NCBI GenBank assembly: GCA_026122225.1
Contig: JANEZZ010001497.1
Span: 434,001-498,000 of the forward strand
Direction: 5' to 3'
Length of the DNA: 64,000 bases
From: Heloderma charlesbogerti
Taxonomy: Eukaryota > Chordata > Lepidosauria > Squamata > Helodermatidae
Made by a program: the position numbers and the translations under genes. Positions 11,693 through 23,929 of this stretch are shown piece after piece. The notes under the pieces were generated by a model. That model searched no databases, was not told where the DNA came from, and worked only from the letters and a program-made list of their open reading frames with translations. The first letter of the stretch is position 1. Every line of letters begins with the position of its first letter.

Positions 11693-12058
11693 TGTTGTTG
11701 TTTAGTCGTTCAGTCATGTCCAACTCTTTGTGACCCCATGGACCATAGCACGCCAGGCCTTCCTGTCCTGTGCTCTCTCCCGGAGCGTGCTCAAGTTCAT
11801 ATTCATTGCATCGGTGATGCTATCTAGCCATCTCATCCTCTGCCATCCCCTTCTCCTTTTGCCTTCAGTCTTTCCCAGCATCAGGGTCTTTTCCAGGGAG
11901 TTTTCTCTTCTCATTAGGTGGCCAAAATATTTCAGCTTCAGCTTCAGTATCTGTCCTTCCAATGAGCACTCAGGGTTGATTTCCTTTAGGATTGACTGAT
12001 CTGACCTCCTTGCAGTCCAGGGGTCTCGTAGGAGTCTTCTCCAGCACCACAGTTCAAA
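11693..12058 (-). mobile_element. BovB 3' fragment
   Basis: 5'-truncated BovB on the - strand with tail TTGTTGTTG. It is flanked by AAAATAGACCTT at 11681-11692 and 12059-12070, a 12-bp duplication. The residual 82-residue frame is the ORF2 C-terminus. The 150 bases before it (11541-11680) hold nothing I recognise. Confidence 0.85.
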
Positions 12059-12070
12059 AAAATAGACCTT

Positions 12071-13779
12071 GAGACTGACTAAAGTTCCTCACAAGGTTAG
12101 ACCTGTCAAATCACCGAATCCCCTGACAGTCTACTGCCAACTCAAAGTTCTTGCTCTATGTTTCTTTGCTGCAGTTGCATACAACGTGACTTGATATGAG
12201 GCGTACATTTGCTCATCAGATAGCAGGCAGATTATTATATTCTGAACTGTCCATCCGTTACATTGGGACATGAGGTGAGACAAAAACTGCTCTCTAGGTC
12301 AAGCATACAATGGACAGCACAATAAATAGTGCACCAGGACCTCCGCACAACCATTTCCACAAATACAGAGTATTTGATTTACAGGAATGTGGACCTGCCT
12401 GCCATCCAAATAGGGAGATGCCATTTGTTGGAATTTTAACTCTGTAAAGGCCTTCCTTGGGGGCAGATAGGTAATGGTTGTTAGACACCTTAAAAATGGA
12501 TGGTCTTCTTTAATGACAGCAAACCAGCATGAAGAGCAATTATTGTTAATAGTTTCCCTATCCAAGGATAAATTGATTGTTTTCTATTTGCTGGTTAAAA
12601 GTAGACTGAAAGCCAAGCATAGCTGCATGCTCTACGGAGGTTGGATATAGGTTCATTCTTTGGTTACAGGTCTTCACCCATCCCCACCATCTCAATTGTT
12701 CATACCAGCATTTCTTAGGGAGTCTAGAATTGGCCATTTCATTCAGTCTGCACCAGTTATTGGATCATACTTTGGATCATAACTCTAGATTCGATAGAAG
12801 GCAGATCAGTCTCTGCTCTCCATAGGGTTGCTGGTGTGGCCAGAGGTAAGGCTAGAATTTTCCTCATAAATCCAGAGTCTGGGGGGCAGGGTGGGGGCAG
12901 CGCTTCAACGGGCACCAGGAGAACTGAGGTGGGTTCGCACATCCCTACCCAAACCCATTCTTCTTCTAAATGTTTCTCTGTTGAATCACATTCAGCCAAA
13001 GGGGTAAAAAAGTCCCTTATTGATTTTTCGGTTTGAGGCTTGCTATTATTGCCATGGGAGGTTTTAAAGAGCAAGTGTTTTACAAGGTCATTGTAAAATT
13101 TTACAATCTGTAATTAATCAGTTAATTACATTACATGTAGTTCTAAATTCCCAGCCTTAAAAAGTCCCTTATGAAAGAAAAGGTCTCTTAAAATCCACTG
13201 CAACAGCCAGAGAGTGGACCTTCCTATCACTTTATGTTAGCCTTCTGGTCTCTCTAGAAGCCACACTACACCTTTGTTCTATTCTCTCAGTTGACTGGAT
13301 CTCCGACCATGCATAATGTTCAGTACCTTGGGTTCAGCACCTTGGATAACTCCTTTCTGGCTGGTTCTGTCTGAAGCCCAGAATGGATTCACAGCCCCAC
13401 CGAAATCAGTTCCACAAGCCTTCGTTGAATGTGCCCAATAGGCCTCAGTAAGTAATAGTGTCCTCGTGAGGGCTTCCCTGCCTTCAATAAAGGCAGATAA
13501 CATAGATCTTTGAAGGCAAAAGGAGAAGGGGGTGGCAGAGGATGAGATGGCTAGATAGCATCACCGATGCAATGAATATGGACTTGAGCACACTCCGGGA
13601 GAGAGCGCAGGACAGGAAGGCCTGGTGTGCTATGGTCCATGGGGTCACAAAGAGTTGGACATGACTGAATGACTGAACAACAACAACAATATAGATCTTC
13701 ATCTCAGAACATAAAGTACCCCTATAGTTCCAGAAATATGAATAGTCCTAGATTGGGAAGCAGTGATAATCAGGGCCAT
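12071..13779 (-). mobile_element. LINE ORF2 C-terminal region and 3' end, second copy
   Basis: The - strand frames at 12565-12299, 13074-12757 and 13503-13279 read as broken pieces of a LINE ORF2 C-terminal half. The last piece ends with a Cys-X-Cys...His...Cys-Pro zinc-knuckle-like segment (near 12370-12300). It is probably the same or a related clade as the LINE at 1-10.4 kb. A BovB end is inserted at 13511. Confidence 0.45.
13511..13690 (+). mobile_element. BovB 3' fragment
   Basis: Very short 5'-truncated BovB end (GAAGGCAAAAGGAGAAGG to CAACAACAAT), flanked by the 9-bp duplication ATAGATCTT at 13502-13510 and 13691-13699. Confidence 0.85.
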
Positions 13780-14019
13780 GCTAAGATGCTTCCAAGGGGT
13801 AAGTTATAAAATTTGTTAAGCATGTCAAGGCAGGCAGTGTTCAGGAAAAACTGGAGCAGGCAAAATGGACCCAATGGCAGGAGGACACGTTTCAGTTCTT
13901 AAGTATATAAGTGAATTGGAAGTGGCCATGACATTGTCTGCCTGCCACTTCATAAGCAGAAACAAGGAACACCTGGTTAATAAATAGCTGGAGTATCTTT
14001 GCTGGCATCTTAGAGGACT
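13780..14019 (+). promoter_or_regulatory. Second copy of the orphan promoter-like block
   Basis: Paralogue of 47250-47495. It has TAATAAATAGCTG as the TATA-like site and ATCTTAGAGGACTGTGAC where the other copy has the donor GTGAGT. The GT is kept but the donor consensus is weaker (GTGACT). No defensin coding exon is seen after it; a BovB copy starts at 14272. Assignment to the defensin family rests on layout and is tentative. Confidence 0.3.
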
Positions 14020-14271
14020 GTGACTATTACAGGGCCACTGTAGTGACCCTATGTTAATAGTGCATTGGCTAAATCACATTCTGCCAGAAATTGGGAGTGT
14101 CAGTAGGTGCTGATACTGAGAAAACAGCCAGACAGACTGACGTGAAACTTGGCAGTAAAAGGGAAGTGGGTTTGGAGATAGTCTGTGCCAACTTTTGGGG
14201 TGGACCCAGGTGAAAGGGCTTTCTCTTGTATTGTTCCCAACCTGTGAAATGAACTTCCTTAAGACCTATGC

Positions 14272-15628
14272 TCCCTTCACTGCCTTGTTGTGGTGAAGGG
14301 GCTTGCGTAACTCAGTGAAGCCATAAGCTATGCCATGCAGGGCCACCCAAGATGGACAGGTCATGGCAGAGAGTTCTGACAAAATGTGGTCCGCTGGAGA
14401 AGGAAATGGCAACCCACTCCAGTATTCTTGCCAAGAAAACCCCATGGAATGTATCACAAGGCTAAAAGATATGACGCCAGAAGATGAGCCCCTCAGGTTG
14501 GAAGGTGTCCAATATACTACTGGGGAAGAGCAGAGGGAATTTCCAAGTAGCACCAGAAAGAGTGAAGTGGCTGGGCCTAAGCCGAAAGGACACTCAGCTG
14601 TGGATGTGTCTGGTGGTGAAAAGAAAGTCCGATGCTGTAAAGAACAATATTGTTTAGGAACCTGGAATGTCAGATCAATGAATCAAGCTGGAGGTGGTCA
14701 AACATGAGATGGCAAGATTGAATATCGACATCTTGGGAATCAGCAACCTAAAATGGACAGGCATGGGTGAATTTAATTCAGGTGACCATTATATCTACTA
14801 CTGTGGCCAAGAATCCCTTAGAAGAAATGGAGTAGCACTCATAGTCAACAAAAGGGTGGGAAAAGCAGTACTGGGGTACAATCTAAAAAACGACAGAATT
14901 ATCTCAGTACGAATCCAAGGCAAACCATTCAACATCACAGTAATTCAAGTCTATGCCCCAACCACTGAGACCGAAGAAGCTGAGGTTGATCGGTTCTATG
15001 AAGACCTACAACACCTTCAAGAACTAACACCAAAAAATATGTCCTTTTCATCCTAGGGGATTGGAATGCTAAAGTAGGAAGTCAAGAAATAACCGGGATA
15101 ACAGGCAAGCATGGCCTTGGTGTACAAAATGAAGCAGGACAAAGGCTAATAGAGTTTTGCCAAGAGAACATGCTGCTCATAGCAAACACTCTTTTCCAAT
15201 GGCACAAGAGGCGACTCTATTTTATTTATTTTATTTTATTTATTTAATTTATTAATCGCCCATCTGGCTGGTCACCCAGCCACTCTGGGCGATGTACAAT
15301 GTATATAATAAAACAGTTTCATTAAAGAGGGGGCATAGCGGAGTTCCCTAAGGAGGGAATTCCACAGTGTGGGGGCCACCACAGAAAAGCTCAAATATTT
15401 TGGCCACCTAATGCGAAAAGTCCCTGGAAAAGACCCTGATGCTGGGAAAGATGGAACGCAAAAGAAGAAGGGGACAGCAGAGGATAAAATGGCTAGATAG
15501 CATCACCGATGCAATGAATATGAACTTAAGCACACTCTGGGAGAGAGCGGAGGACAGGAAGGCCTGGCGTGCTATGATCCATGGGGTCACGAAGAGTCGG
15601 ACATGCCTTAACGACTGAACAACAACAA
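14272..15628 (+). mobile_element. BovB with large internal deletion and an inserted L2 end
   Basis: The 5' part carries the conserved leader and the start of the endonuclease (CLGTWNVRSMNQ, ISNLKWTGMGEF, VRIQGKPFNITVIQVYAP). At about 15213 it breaks off, an inverted L2 3' end follows, then the BovB 3' end resumes at about 15389 and finishes in CAACAACAA. The flanks GACCTATGC and GAACTATGC (14263-14271, 15629-15637) are an 8/9 target duplication. The endonuclease frame is broken at 14690 and 15053. Confidence 0.8.
15213..15389 (-). mobile_element. L2 3'-end fragment
   Basis: TTTATTAATCGCCCATCTGG... is the complement of the L2 3' end seen at 4640-4830. It sits at the deletion point of the surrounding BovB. 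Confidence 0.75.
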
Positions 15629-15905
15629 GAACTATGCAGCTCTCTGAGTACGAGGAGCCCCAGTAATGAAGAGTCTCAGCCCCAGGGACAAATGTCAGCA
15701 AACAAGTGAGTTAAGCAACTGTGCAAGTTTAGCAACAGGGAGAGGGAGCCAGGGCGGTGAATTCTTCCCTCCCTACTCACAATGAATAACTGTAAATAAA
15801 TAACTATAAATAATTTCTCGACCTTCTCTTAGTAAACAACTAAGCTTTCCAGGGAAGACACACCCAATCAAAAAATCAGTTATGAAGGTAGAAAGCCAAC
15901 AGGGG

Positions 15906-16637
15906 GGTGGGGGCTATCCATTGTATTGCACTGAGTGACATGTGTACGACTATCTACCTGCTGGAGAGAACTCGTGGGTGTGTGCTCGGTGTCATGAGCT
16001 CCTGGCTCTCAGGGAACAAGTTCATTCCCTTGAGGCCAAGGTTGCTGACCCAGAGCAGTAAAGAGAGGCAGAGAGGTTGGTGGATGAGACCTTCAGGGAC
16101 GTATTTGCTGTGTCCCACTCCTAGGGTGACAGCTCCTCTGCTGTCACGGAGAATGCGGGTCCCAGGGAAGGAGGGCATCATTCTGAGGAAGAGGGAAATG
16201 AACGCTTTGAAGGGATCCGTTCCTTGGAAGATGAACAAACATCCCCTCACACTGAGAATGTGCCTCCAGGGGGAGGGGGGCTTGCGGTAGTGGGAGATTT
16301 GATCATTTGACATATAGAGAGCTGGGTTTGTGATGGGCATGTAGACCACATGGTGAATTGCCTGCCTAGTGTGAAGGTTGTGGATATCATGCACCATCTA
16401 GATAGCCTAGTAGATAGTGCTGGGGTGGAGTCAGTGGTCACAGTCCATGCTGGTACAAACAATGTGGGGAAATGTACTTGTGAGGTCCTGGAAGCTAAAT
16501 TTAGGTTGCTAGGTAGGAGGTTGAAATCCAGGACCACCAAGGTGGCTTTCTCTGAAATTCTACCTGTTCCATGTGCAGGGCCAGCTAGACAGGCAAAGCT
16601 GAAACATTTCAATGTGTGGATGAGACAGTGGTACGTA
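15906..16637 (+). mobile_element. CR1 LINE, ORF1 with SGNH-esterase part
   Basis: The frame at 16350-16742 reads VESVVTVHAGTNNVG, LLGRRLKSRTTKVAFSEILP and ARQAKLKHFNVWMRQW. This is the esterase (SGNH hydrolase-like) region of CR1 ORF1, including a GTN block. The upstream frame 15907-16290 holds EMNALKGSVPWKMN and PLTLRMCLQGEGG, also CR1 ORF1. Stops near 16290-16330 break it. It is cut at 16638 by an hAT element. The preceding 15629-15905 shows nothing recognisable. Confidence 0.7.
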
Positions 16638-17405
16638 GGGGTGGTGGAGAATTCTGCCACGGACTCCAATGAGGCCGGATTATTTAGAATCCAACCCCCC
16701 AGAGTCTGTGGCAGAACGGACCACCCCCCCGCCACCCTGTGAACTTCATCCCAGACGGACCCTACCTGGCGCCGGCTGGGTCCGGGCCTGTCCGCTGAGT
16801 CCTTGCATCCACTGCTGGTGTACAGATGCAAATGGCGTCTGGGGTAGCAGACGCCATTTGCGTCCCTGGTCTTTTCGTGATAGGTTACATAAATATTTTT
16901 ATGACGCAAATGGCGTAGGCTAATCGACCAGCTTTACAGCCGCAAATAGCCTCCGCTACACCATTTGCATCCCTGTTTTTGGCCGCGATAGGCTACGCAA
17001 ATATTTGTGTAGCCTATCATGGCCAAAAACAGGGACACAAACGGCATAGCAGACGCCATTTGCGGCCTTAAAACTGGTCCATTAGCCTAAATGCAGCCAT
17101 TTCTGGCTGCATTTAGGCTAATCGACCAGCTTTAAGGCCACAAATAGCGCCCACTACGCCATTTGTGTCTGGGGACTGACTTACATAGAGATACGGCACG
17201 GCATTGGCTGCGGCCGTATTGACTTTCTCCAGCCCTGCGGAGCTGGCGGCCAGCTCCGCAGGGTCGAAGCGGACCTGGCCTGGATGGATTCTGGGGGGGA
17301 GGAATGGATCACCTCCCCCCATCGAGGATTCCAGGGGGAGGAACGGATCACCTCCCCCCCGGTGGAACCCCCCGGACGGCAGATAACGGGATTCGTACAT
17401 CCCTA
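16638..17405. mobile_element. Foldback hAT element, copy B
   Basis: TAGGGGTGGTGGAGAATTC at the left and GTACATCCCTA at the right are hAT-type ends. The interior has several hairpins: GCAAATGGCGTCTG/CAGACGCCATTTGC at 16828-16862, one centred near 17005 around a GATAGGCTACGCAAATATTTG core, and AAATGCAGCCATTTCTGGCTGCATTT at 17090-17116. The flanking 8-mers do not match, and the CR1 on either side is not continuous, so a deletion or recombination has happened. Confidence 0.65.
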
Positions 17406-17799
17406 GTATCAGAGGACTGGAAGATGGCTAATGTAGCACCAGTTTTTTTAAAAAAGGGGGTGAGTGGGAAATTACAGGCTGGTTAGCTTAACATCAGTTC
17501 CAGGTAAATTGGTTGAAGGAATTATTAAAGATAAAATTAGTAAGAATTTAGAAGGACAAGCACTGCTGAAAAAGAATGAATATGGCTTCCACAAAATATC
17601 CTAACTTCAAAAATAATCTGATGGGATCTGAGCTAGTGGTGACAGACCAAGAAAGAGATCTTGGGGTTGTGGTGAACAGGTTGTGGTGGACAGCTCGATG
17701 AAAATGTAAACCCAGTGTGTGGCCGCAGTAAAAAAGACGAACTCCATGTTAGGCATAATTGGAAAAGGAATTGAGAATAAAACTACCAATATCATACTA
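17406..17799 (+). mobile_element. CR1 LINE fragment, ORF2 part
   Basis: Reads EDWKMANVAPVF, then SLTSVPGKLVEGIIKDKI, reverse-transcriptase fingers of CR1. It continues at 19306 after a nested L2. Confidence 0.65.
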
Positions 17800-19261
17800 T
17801 CAATAGCATTCAACTCCAAGCCTTCTTGGATGAAACTGAGTACCTGGACCCATTTCGAACCGGCTTCAGAGCGGGATATGGAGTTGTGCAGGATATGGTA
17901 ACCTGGGTGGATGATCTTTGCCTGGGAATCGATAGACAGAGTGCATCCCTGTTGATTCTTTTGGATCTCTCAGTGTCATTTGATACCATCGACCATGGTA
18001 TCCTTCTAGATGGCTTGAGGGAGTTGGGTGTTGGGGGCAGTGCTCTGCAGTGGTACTGCTCCTTTCTCTCAGGATGGTTCCAGATGGTGTCACTTGGGGA
18101 TAATTGTTCCTCGAAAAAGGAACTATTACGTGGAGTCCCTCAGGGCTCCATTCTATCCCCAATGCTCTTCAATATCTACATGAAACTGTGGGGAGAGATC
18201 ATCAGGAGGTTTAGGGCTGAGTGTTATCAGTATGCTGATGACACCCAAATCTATTTCTCCTATCATCTTTATCCAAGGAAGGTATGACTCATCTGAATGA
18301 CTGCCTGAAGTTGGTAATGGGCTGGATGAGGGAGAACAAGCTGAAACTGAATCCAAGACAGAGGTGCTCGTCATGAAGGGTCCTAATTCAGGTATTGAGG
18401 TATGTCAACCAGTTCTGGATGGGGTTGCAATCTCCCCCTGAAGGAGCAAGTTCATAGCTTGGTGGATGCTTCTTGAGCAAACCCTACTCCTGGCATCCCA
18501 GGTGGAGGCAACGGTGAGAAGTGCCTGTTATCAACTTTGGCTGATACACCAGCTACGCCCATTCCTGGAACATGTGGACCTGGTAACAGTGGTGCGTGTG
18601 CTGGTCACCTCTAGGCTTGATTTCTGCAATGCGCTGTACTTGGAACTGCCTTTATATTTGGTTTGGAATCTTCAACTGGTACAAAATATGGCAGCCAGGT
18701 TGGTCTCCAGGAGATCCCATGGAGACCATATTACACTGGTTTAAAAATATTTACACTGGCTGCCAATTTGTTGCCAAGCGCCTTCTCCCCTATGTCCCAG
18801 TCCGCCACCTAAGGTTCTCTGAAGGATCTCTGCTGCCGCGGCCTAATGTGAGACTGGCAGCCACATGCAAGAGGACCTTTTCCTTTGCCACCCCTCAGTT
18901 GTGAAATGACCTACTGGTTGAAATGAGCCTGCTGACCTCTTTGAAGGTTTTTAAGCAGGCATTAAAGATGCTATCTGGCAGACCTTCCCTTTGTAGAACT
19001 CTTGTTCCTTTCACTGACTTTTGTATACTGTTTAAAGCAGTTGTTTTAAGATGCGTGTTATTGTTGGATTTTTAATTTTTTTATGTTGTCTGTTTTATTT
19101 ATTTTATGTTTTATGTTGTCTGTATATATTGTCTGTATATATTGTCTTGCTTGCATGTACATGGTTTTTAAACTTTGTATATTGCATTTTAGTGTTTTAA
19201 CTTTTGTAAACCACCCAGAGAGCTTTGGCTATGGGGCAGTATAGAAATGATGGTGATGATG

Positions 19262-19305
<44 letters not shown>
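17800..19305 (+). mobile_element. L2-type LINE nested in CR1
   Basis: The frame at 17826-18287 carries LLDLSVSFDTIDHGILL, GVPQGSILSPMLFNIYM and YADDTQIYFSY, the L2 reverse-transcriptase palm. The rest (18466-18904) is the broken C-terminal part, ending in an (ATA)n tail at 19261-19305. The CR1 sequence is continuous across the two junctions. Confidence 0.75.
19261..19305. repeat. (AAT)n microsatellite at the L2 tail
   Basis: About 14 AAT units, the usual tail of this LINE type. Confidence 0.85.
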
Positions 19306-19308
<3 letters not shown>

Positions 19309-19975
19309 GTCTTTATAAAAATCTATGGTGTGGCCACCCTTGGAATACTGTGTACAATTGTGGTCACCAGACCTACAAAAAGATATTGCAGAGCTAAAAA
19401 AAATGCAGAAAAGGGCAACTAAAATGATCAAGAGCCGGGAGCATCTCCCCTATGAAAGAAGGTTACAACAGCTGGGATTGTTTAGCTTGGAAAAAGGAGG
19501 GTGAGAAGAGACATAATAGAGGTCTACAAAATTATGCATGGTGTGGAGAATGTGGACATTTTTCTCCCTCTGTCAAAATACTAGATCCCAGAGTCATCCC
19601 ATGAAGCTGACTGGTGGAAGATCAGGACAGATCAAAGGAAGGACTTCTTCACACAGCACTTAGTTAAACTATGGAATTCTCTACCACAGGATGTAGTAGT
19701 GATGGCCACCAATTTGGATGGCTTTCAAAGGGGGTTAGACAAATTCCTGAATGAAAAGGTTATCAGTGGCTACTGGTCTTGATGGCTATGTGCTACCTCC
19801 AGTACCAGAGGCAGAAAGCCTATGTACACCAGTTGCTGGGGAACATGGGTGGGAGGGTGCTGTTGTGCTCATGTCCTACTTGGTTTCCTGGTTGACAGCT
19901 GGTTGTCCACAGTGTGAACATCAAGGTGGACTAGATGGACCCTTTGACTGATCCAGCAGGGCTCTTCTTATGTTT
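19306..19975 (+). mobile_element. CR1 LINE 3' end
   Basis: Starts TGTGTACAATTGTGGTCACC and contains the conserved 3' text TACCACAGGATGTAGTAGTG, GCTGGACTAGATGGACC-type text and TCTTCTTATGTTTTTATG. Non-coding. Copies recur at 22810, 46520 (inverted), 56315 (inverted) and 61620. Confidence 0.7.
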
Positions 19976-20200
19976 TTATGTTTGGCCCTCATTCTCATAG
20001 CTTTCAGAAAGGGTGTGAAGACACATCTTTTTAATTTGGCCTTTTAAATTATGTAATTGTTTTATTATTTTAATTTTTTTCTGTTTAATGCTTGTTTTTT
20101 TTAAAGTATTATTGTTAAACTGTTAGTGTTTAAAATTGTTGAACTCAGCCATGATGGCTTTTTAACAAATAAGGTGGTCTACAAATGCTAATAATAAATA
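19976..20200 (+). mobile_element. L2-type LINE 3' end fragment
   Basis: Ends in CATGATGGC...GGTGGTCTACAAATGC and TAATAATAAATA; the layout is that of L2 tails elsewhere in the window. Confidence 0.45.
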
Positions 20201-20214
20201 TTAACTTCCCATAG

Positions 20215-20560
20215 ATCTGAAGCACAGAATGACCTAAGCTTCTATTATACTTATTATACTCTTGTCAGCCTGGAGAGAAGTGACAAGCGGTCTACCACTG
20301 GATTCTGTTCTTGTTTAACATCTTTATAAAAGACTTGGATAAAAGAGTAGAGGAAGCTCATAAAATTTGCATATGACACAAATCTGGGTAGGAACCTAAT
20401 ATCTCAGAAGTCAGAAGCAAGATGTTCTTGTCAGGAGGAAGAGTTGGGCTAACAAAATGAATTTCATCAGAGATAAATATGAAGTCCTGTGTTTAGATAG
20501 GAAGAATTAGATGCACAAATACGTGATGGTTGACATATGGCTTTAGAATGGTACGTGATG
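20215..20560 (+). mobile_element. CR1 ORF2 fragment
   Basis: TTTAACATCTTTATAAAAGA and ATTTGCATATGACACAAATC correspond to the NIFI.DLD...FADDT region of CR1 reverse transcriptase. Decayed. Confidence 0.5.
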
Positions 20561-20569
20561 AATCATGCT

Positions 20570-20596
20570 GTGTGTGTGTGTGTGTGTGTATGTATC

Positions 20597-20635
<39 letters not shown>
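20570..20635. repeat. (TG)n and (TCTA)n microsatellites
   Basis: A TG run at 20570-20590 is followed by about ten TCTA units at 20596-20635. Confidence 0.9.
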
Positions 20636-20780
20636 ATCTGTCTGTCACAATGACACTGGATACCCCACAATGGCACTAAAATCTCTGTGAGTCTGGTCTT
20701 AAAGCCCAGGCAGGTCCATAAAGCTCAGGAAGATCTGAGACAGCTGGATATCTGCTTTAAGGTGGATGGCCATTGCTCCC

Positions 20781-20813
<33 letters not shown>

Positions 20814-21560
20814 ATTTATTAATCGCCCATCTGGCTGGTCACCCAGCCACCCTGGGCGATGTACAACATACAATAAAAACAGTTTAAAACAATAAAATTC
20901 TACAATAAAAACATTTTCTAAAATACCCTAACCCACCCCAAATGCCTGCCTGAACAACAGTGTTTTTAATGCACGATGGAAGCTCATTAAAGAGGGGGCA
21001 TGACGGAGTTCCCTAGGGAGGGAGTTCCACAGAGTGGGGGCCACTACAGAAAAGGCCCTCTCCCTCGTCCCCACCAGTCTAGCTGTCCTGGCTGATGGGA
21101 CAGAGAGAAGGCCATCCGAGGCTGATCTTGTTAAGCGGCCTGTCTGGTGCTGCTGGAGGCACTCCTTAAGATAGGCTGGGCCGGAACCATATAGGGTTTT
21201 AAAGGTCAAAACCAACACCTTGAATTTGGCCTGGAAAACAACTGGTAACCAGTGCAACTCCTTCAGCACTGGAGTGATGTGATCTCGCCGGCGGCTGCCT
21301 TTAATCAGGCGAGCCGCCGAGTTCTGTACCAGCTGCAGTTTCCGAACCGTCTTCAAGGGTAACCCCACGTAGACCGCATTACAGTAGTCTAAACGCGAGG
21401 AGACCAGGGCATGTACTACCAATGGGAGCAGATGGTCGGGAAGGAAGGGGTGCAGCCGCCGTATCAGATGGAGTTGATACAGCGCTGTCCGGCTCACAGC
21501 TGACACCTGAGCCTCCATGGACAAAATGACCCCCAGGCTGTGGACCTGGTCTTTCAAGTT
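20781..21560 (-). mobile_element. L2-type LINE C-terminal region and 3' end
   Basis: An open frame of 209 codons (21557-20928) reads the C-terminal domain of L2 ORF2: LVSSRLDYCNAVYVGLPLKT, ELHWLPVVFQAKFKVLVLTF, ERAFSVVAPTLWNSLPREL. It is nearly identical to 4080-4700 and is followed by a (TTA)n tail, so it is a young copy. It is 5'-truncated and contains no polymerase core. Confidence 0.75.
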
Positions 21561-21960
21561 TATGGTCAGAATGGTGTAAATATTGATCCAATTTGGTCAT
21601 TCCATGCAGCAAGTAATGGGAAATTAGTTGGCTACCAAATATGTAATAAACTTGAAATTGTTGTGTTGGATGGTTAAAATGATGGTCCATTCCAAGTTTC
21701 CAATGCCATGTTTAGGGGCACCTGCCTGGTGTTTTCATCACTTGAGCCCTCACTGCACTTCACCTGTCAAAAACAGACTTCCACTGCTTGGTAGCACAGC
21801 TCCTTAACTTCATTTTCATGTTTAGTATGTCCAAATCAGTTTATTACTTTCAGTCTTTCAGAGCTCTGTCAGCTTTTCCCAAAGGCACCTTAACCCATAC
21901 TGTTCAGTGATATGTGACTTTGAACATGACCTTCAAGCTCATTTTGGAAAGCATCCACCC
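21560..21960. other. Unassigned sequence
   Basis: No coding frame, repeat family or site recognised. Confidence 0.4.
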
Positions 21961-22140
21961 AACTCATTTTCTGAAGTACTTTCTGGATGCATGCATCGCA
22001 TGCAGACAATCCTAGTTCAATTCCAGGCATCTCCAGGTAGGGCTAAGAAAGACCCCTGTCTGAAACCACGGAGAGCTACTGTCAGTCGGTGTAGACAATA
22101 TTGAACCAGGTGGACCAAAGACAGCTTCCGATGTTCCTTT
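21960..22140 (+). mobile_element. tRNA-derived SINE (squamate type)
   Basis: Contains CCAGGCATCTCCAGGTAGGG, GAGAGCTACTGTCAGTC and TAGACAATATTG, then GGTGGACCAAAG...GACAGCTTCC. The same text flanks the insertion at 51930-52890. Confidence 0.6.
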
Positions 22141-22809
22141 CTTCCTAAAATATACACATACAGCCTGGGCATTGCAAATACTTGGCATGGTATGAATTAA
22201 ATCTGCTTATAGGCAAGATATTTTCAAACTGAACGTAGCATAGCAGAGTAGAAAGGAATCTACTTATTCTTTCAGGAACATTAAAGATAAGAATTTTCAT
22301 CTGAGCACGCTAATCCTAGGATCTTTCTTGGTGATAATAATTGTAAACTTAGTGAACCCAATCAAGGCACAATACCAAAAGACTGAAATGTACATGAACA
22401 TTACCATGCCACTGAAAAGAGGACACAGCAATAGCAGGATGAAAATGGAGAGGAAAGAATATAAGAGGCCAGAACATGACCGCAACAGAATTTTTTTCAC
22501 AAAGAGCAAAGGGCCTGATGGTAATTAAAATTTAGAAACTTCATGCTGCTCTGTCAACCATAACATCCGTGTATATGCTCAGCAACTGCTTGAAAGTGTA
22601 ATTGTGTGAGTACCTATATAGTATTTCTAGCATCTGATCAGAAGCACCCACAAATCTGTCACCGGTGACAACCTTAAATTTAATTCTGCTGACTCTTGTT
22701 CTCCTTCCTTTGATGCTTAGCACAAGGAAAGAAACTTCCTTCTCCAAGTTCTCCAGGCATGGTAGAGGCCACATTCCACTCAATGTGGAACACATCCCTC
22801 ACTTTGAAG
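22141..22809. other. Unassigned sequence
   Basis: Two short frames (22328-22528 + and 22795-22541 -) have no recognisable motif. No repeat identified. Confidence 0.4.
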
Positions 22810-23445
22810 GACCTAAAAAAAGGCTATTGTAAAGTTGGGAAAAGTGCAGAAAAAGGCAACTAAAATGTCAAAGGGCTGGAGCAACTCCTCTATGAGGAAA
22901 GGTCCCAACACCTTGGACCGTTTAGCTTAGAAAAATGGCAAGCAAGGGGAGACATGATAGAGGTGTACAAAAGTATTCATGGTGTGGAGAAAATGGATAG
23001 GGAGGCACTTTTCTCCCTCTCTCATAATACTAGAACCCCAAGGGGGCATCCCATCAAGCTGATTGGTGAGAGATTCAGGACAGATAAAAGGAAGGGCTTC
23101 TTCAGTCAGCACATATGACTGAACTATGGAATTTTCTACCACAAGGTAGTGATGGCCACCAATTTGAATCCCTTAAAAAGGAGGGGTAGACAAGTTCCTG
23201 GAGGAGAAGCCTATCAATGGCTACTAGTCCTAACACCTCTATGCTGCCTCCAGTATCAGAGGCAGTATGCCTATGTACACCAGTTGCTGGAGAACATGAG
23301 CAAGAATGTGTTGTTGCACTCTTGTCCTACTTGTGGGATTTCCACAGGCATCTGGTTGGCCACTGTGTGAAGAGAATGCTGTATGAGATGGATCCTTGGT
23401 CTGAGCCAGCATGGCTCTTCTTATGTTCTTATGTTTGTACTGGTG
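22810..23445 (+). mobile_element. CR1 LINE 3' end
   Basis: Contains GACATGATAGAGGTGTACAA, TCTACCACAAGGTAGTGATG and the terminal CTTCTTATGTTCTTATG. Non-coding. A (GT)-rich stretch follows at 23435-23480. Confidence 0.65.
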
Positions 23446-23920
23446 TGCTTGTGTGTGTGGGCAGGTGGGTGGGTGGGGAGAGTGCTCATAAATTAGTAGT
23501 TGTCTGCCAAGCTTTAGATTGTGAAGTGAGGAAACTAGCAAGATGAGGGGCCCAGAGGTAGTGCAGAAAACAAGCTTCCACAGATATTACCCACAAGCCA
23601 ACATATAGGGAAATGTGACCTCACTGATTTGTTGGGTTTTGTGGTCCTAGAACTTCCATCTGAGAAAAGAGAAAACCAAAAGGAACCAAAAGGACAAGAG
23701 GGTATGTCAAAAAGCAGGAATGTCTCTGGAAAAGAAAGAACAGAAAAAAATGCTACTAAATTTTGCCTAAAACAATATTTGAGGTGATTATGGAGCAGGG
23801 TTGGGCAACACACAGCCTGTGGATCTCATGTGCCCACCATGGCCTTTTCTGCAGTCCCACAACACTGCTGCCAAGCCAGGATGCTAGCTGGTCACATGCA
23901 AGGAAGCATCGGGATATGAA
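23446..23920. other. Unassigned sequence
   Basis: No recognised gene or repeat. A 92-codon - strand frame (23813-23535) has no identifiable domain. Confidence 0.4.
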
Positions 23921-23929
23921 AATGGAAAA

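Noticed and set aside
20928..21557. 209-codon open frame as a gene
   Set aside because: It is the C-terminal part of an L2 ORF2 without polymerase core, followed by the L2 tail; young copy, no host function.
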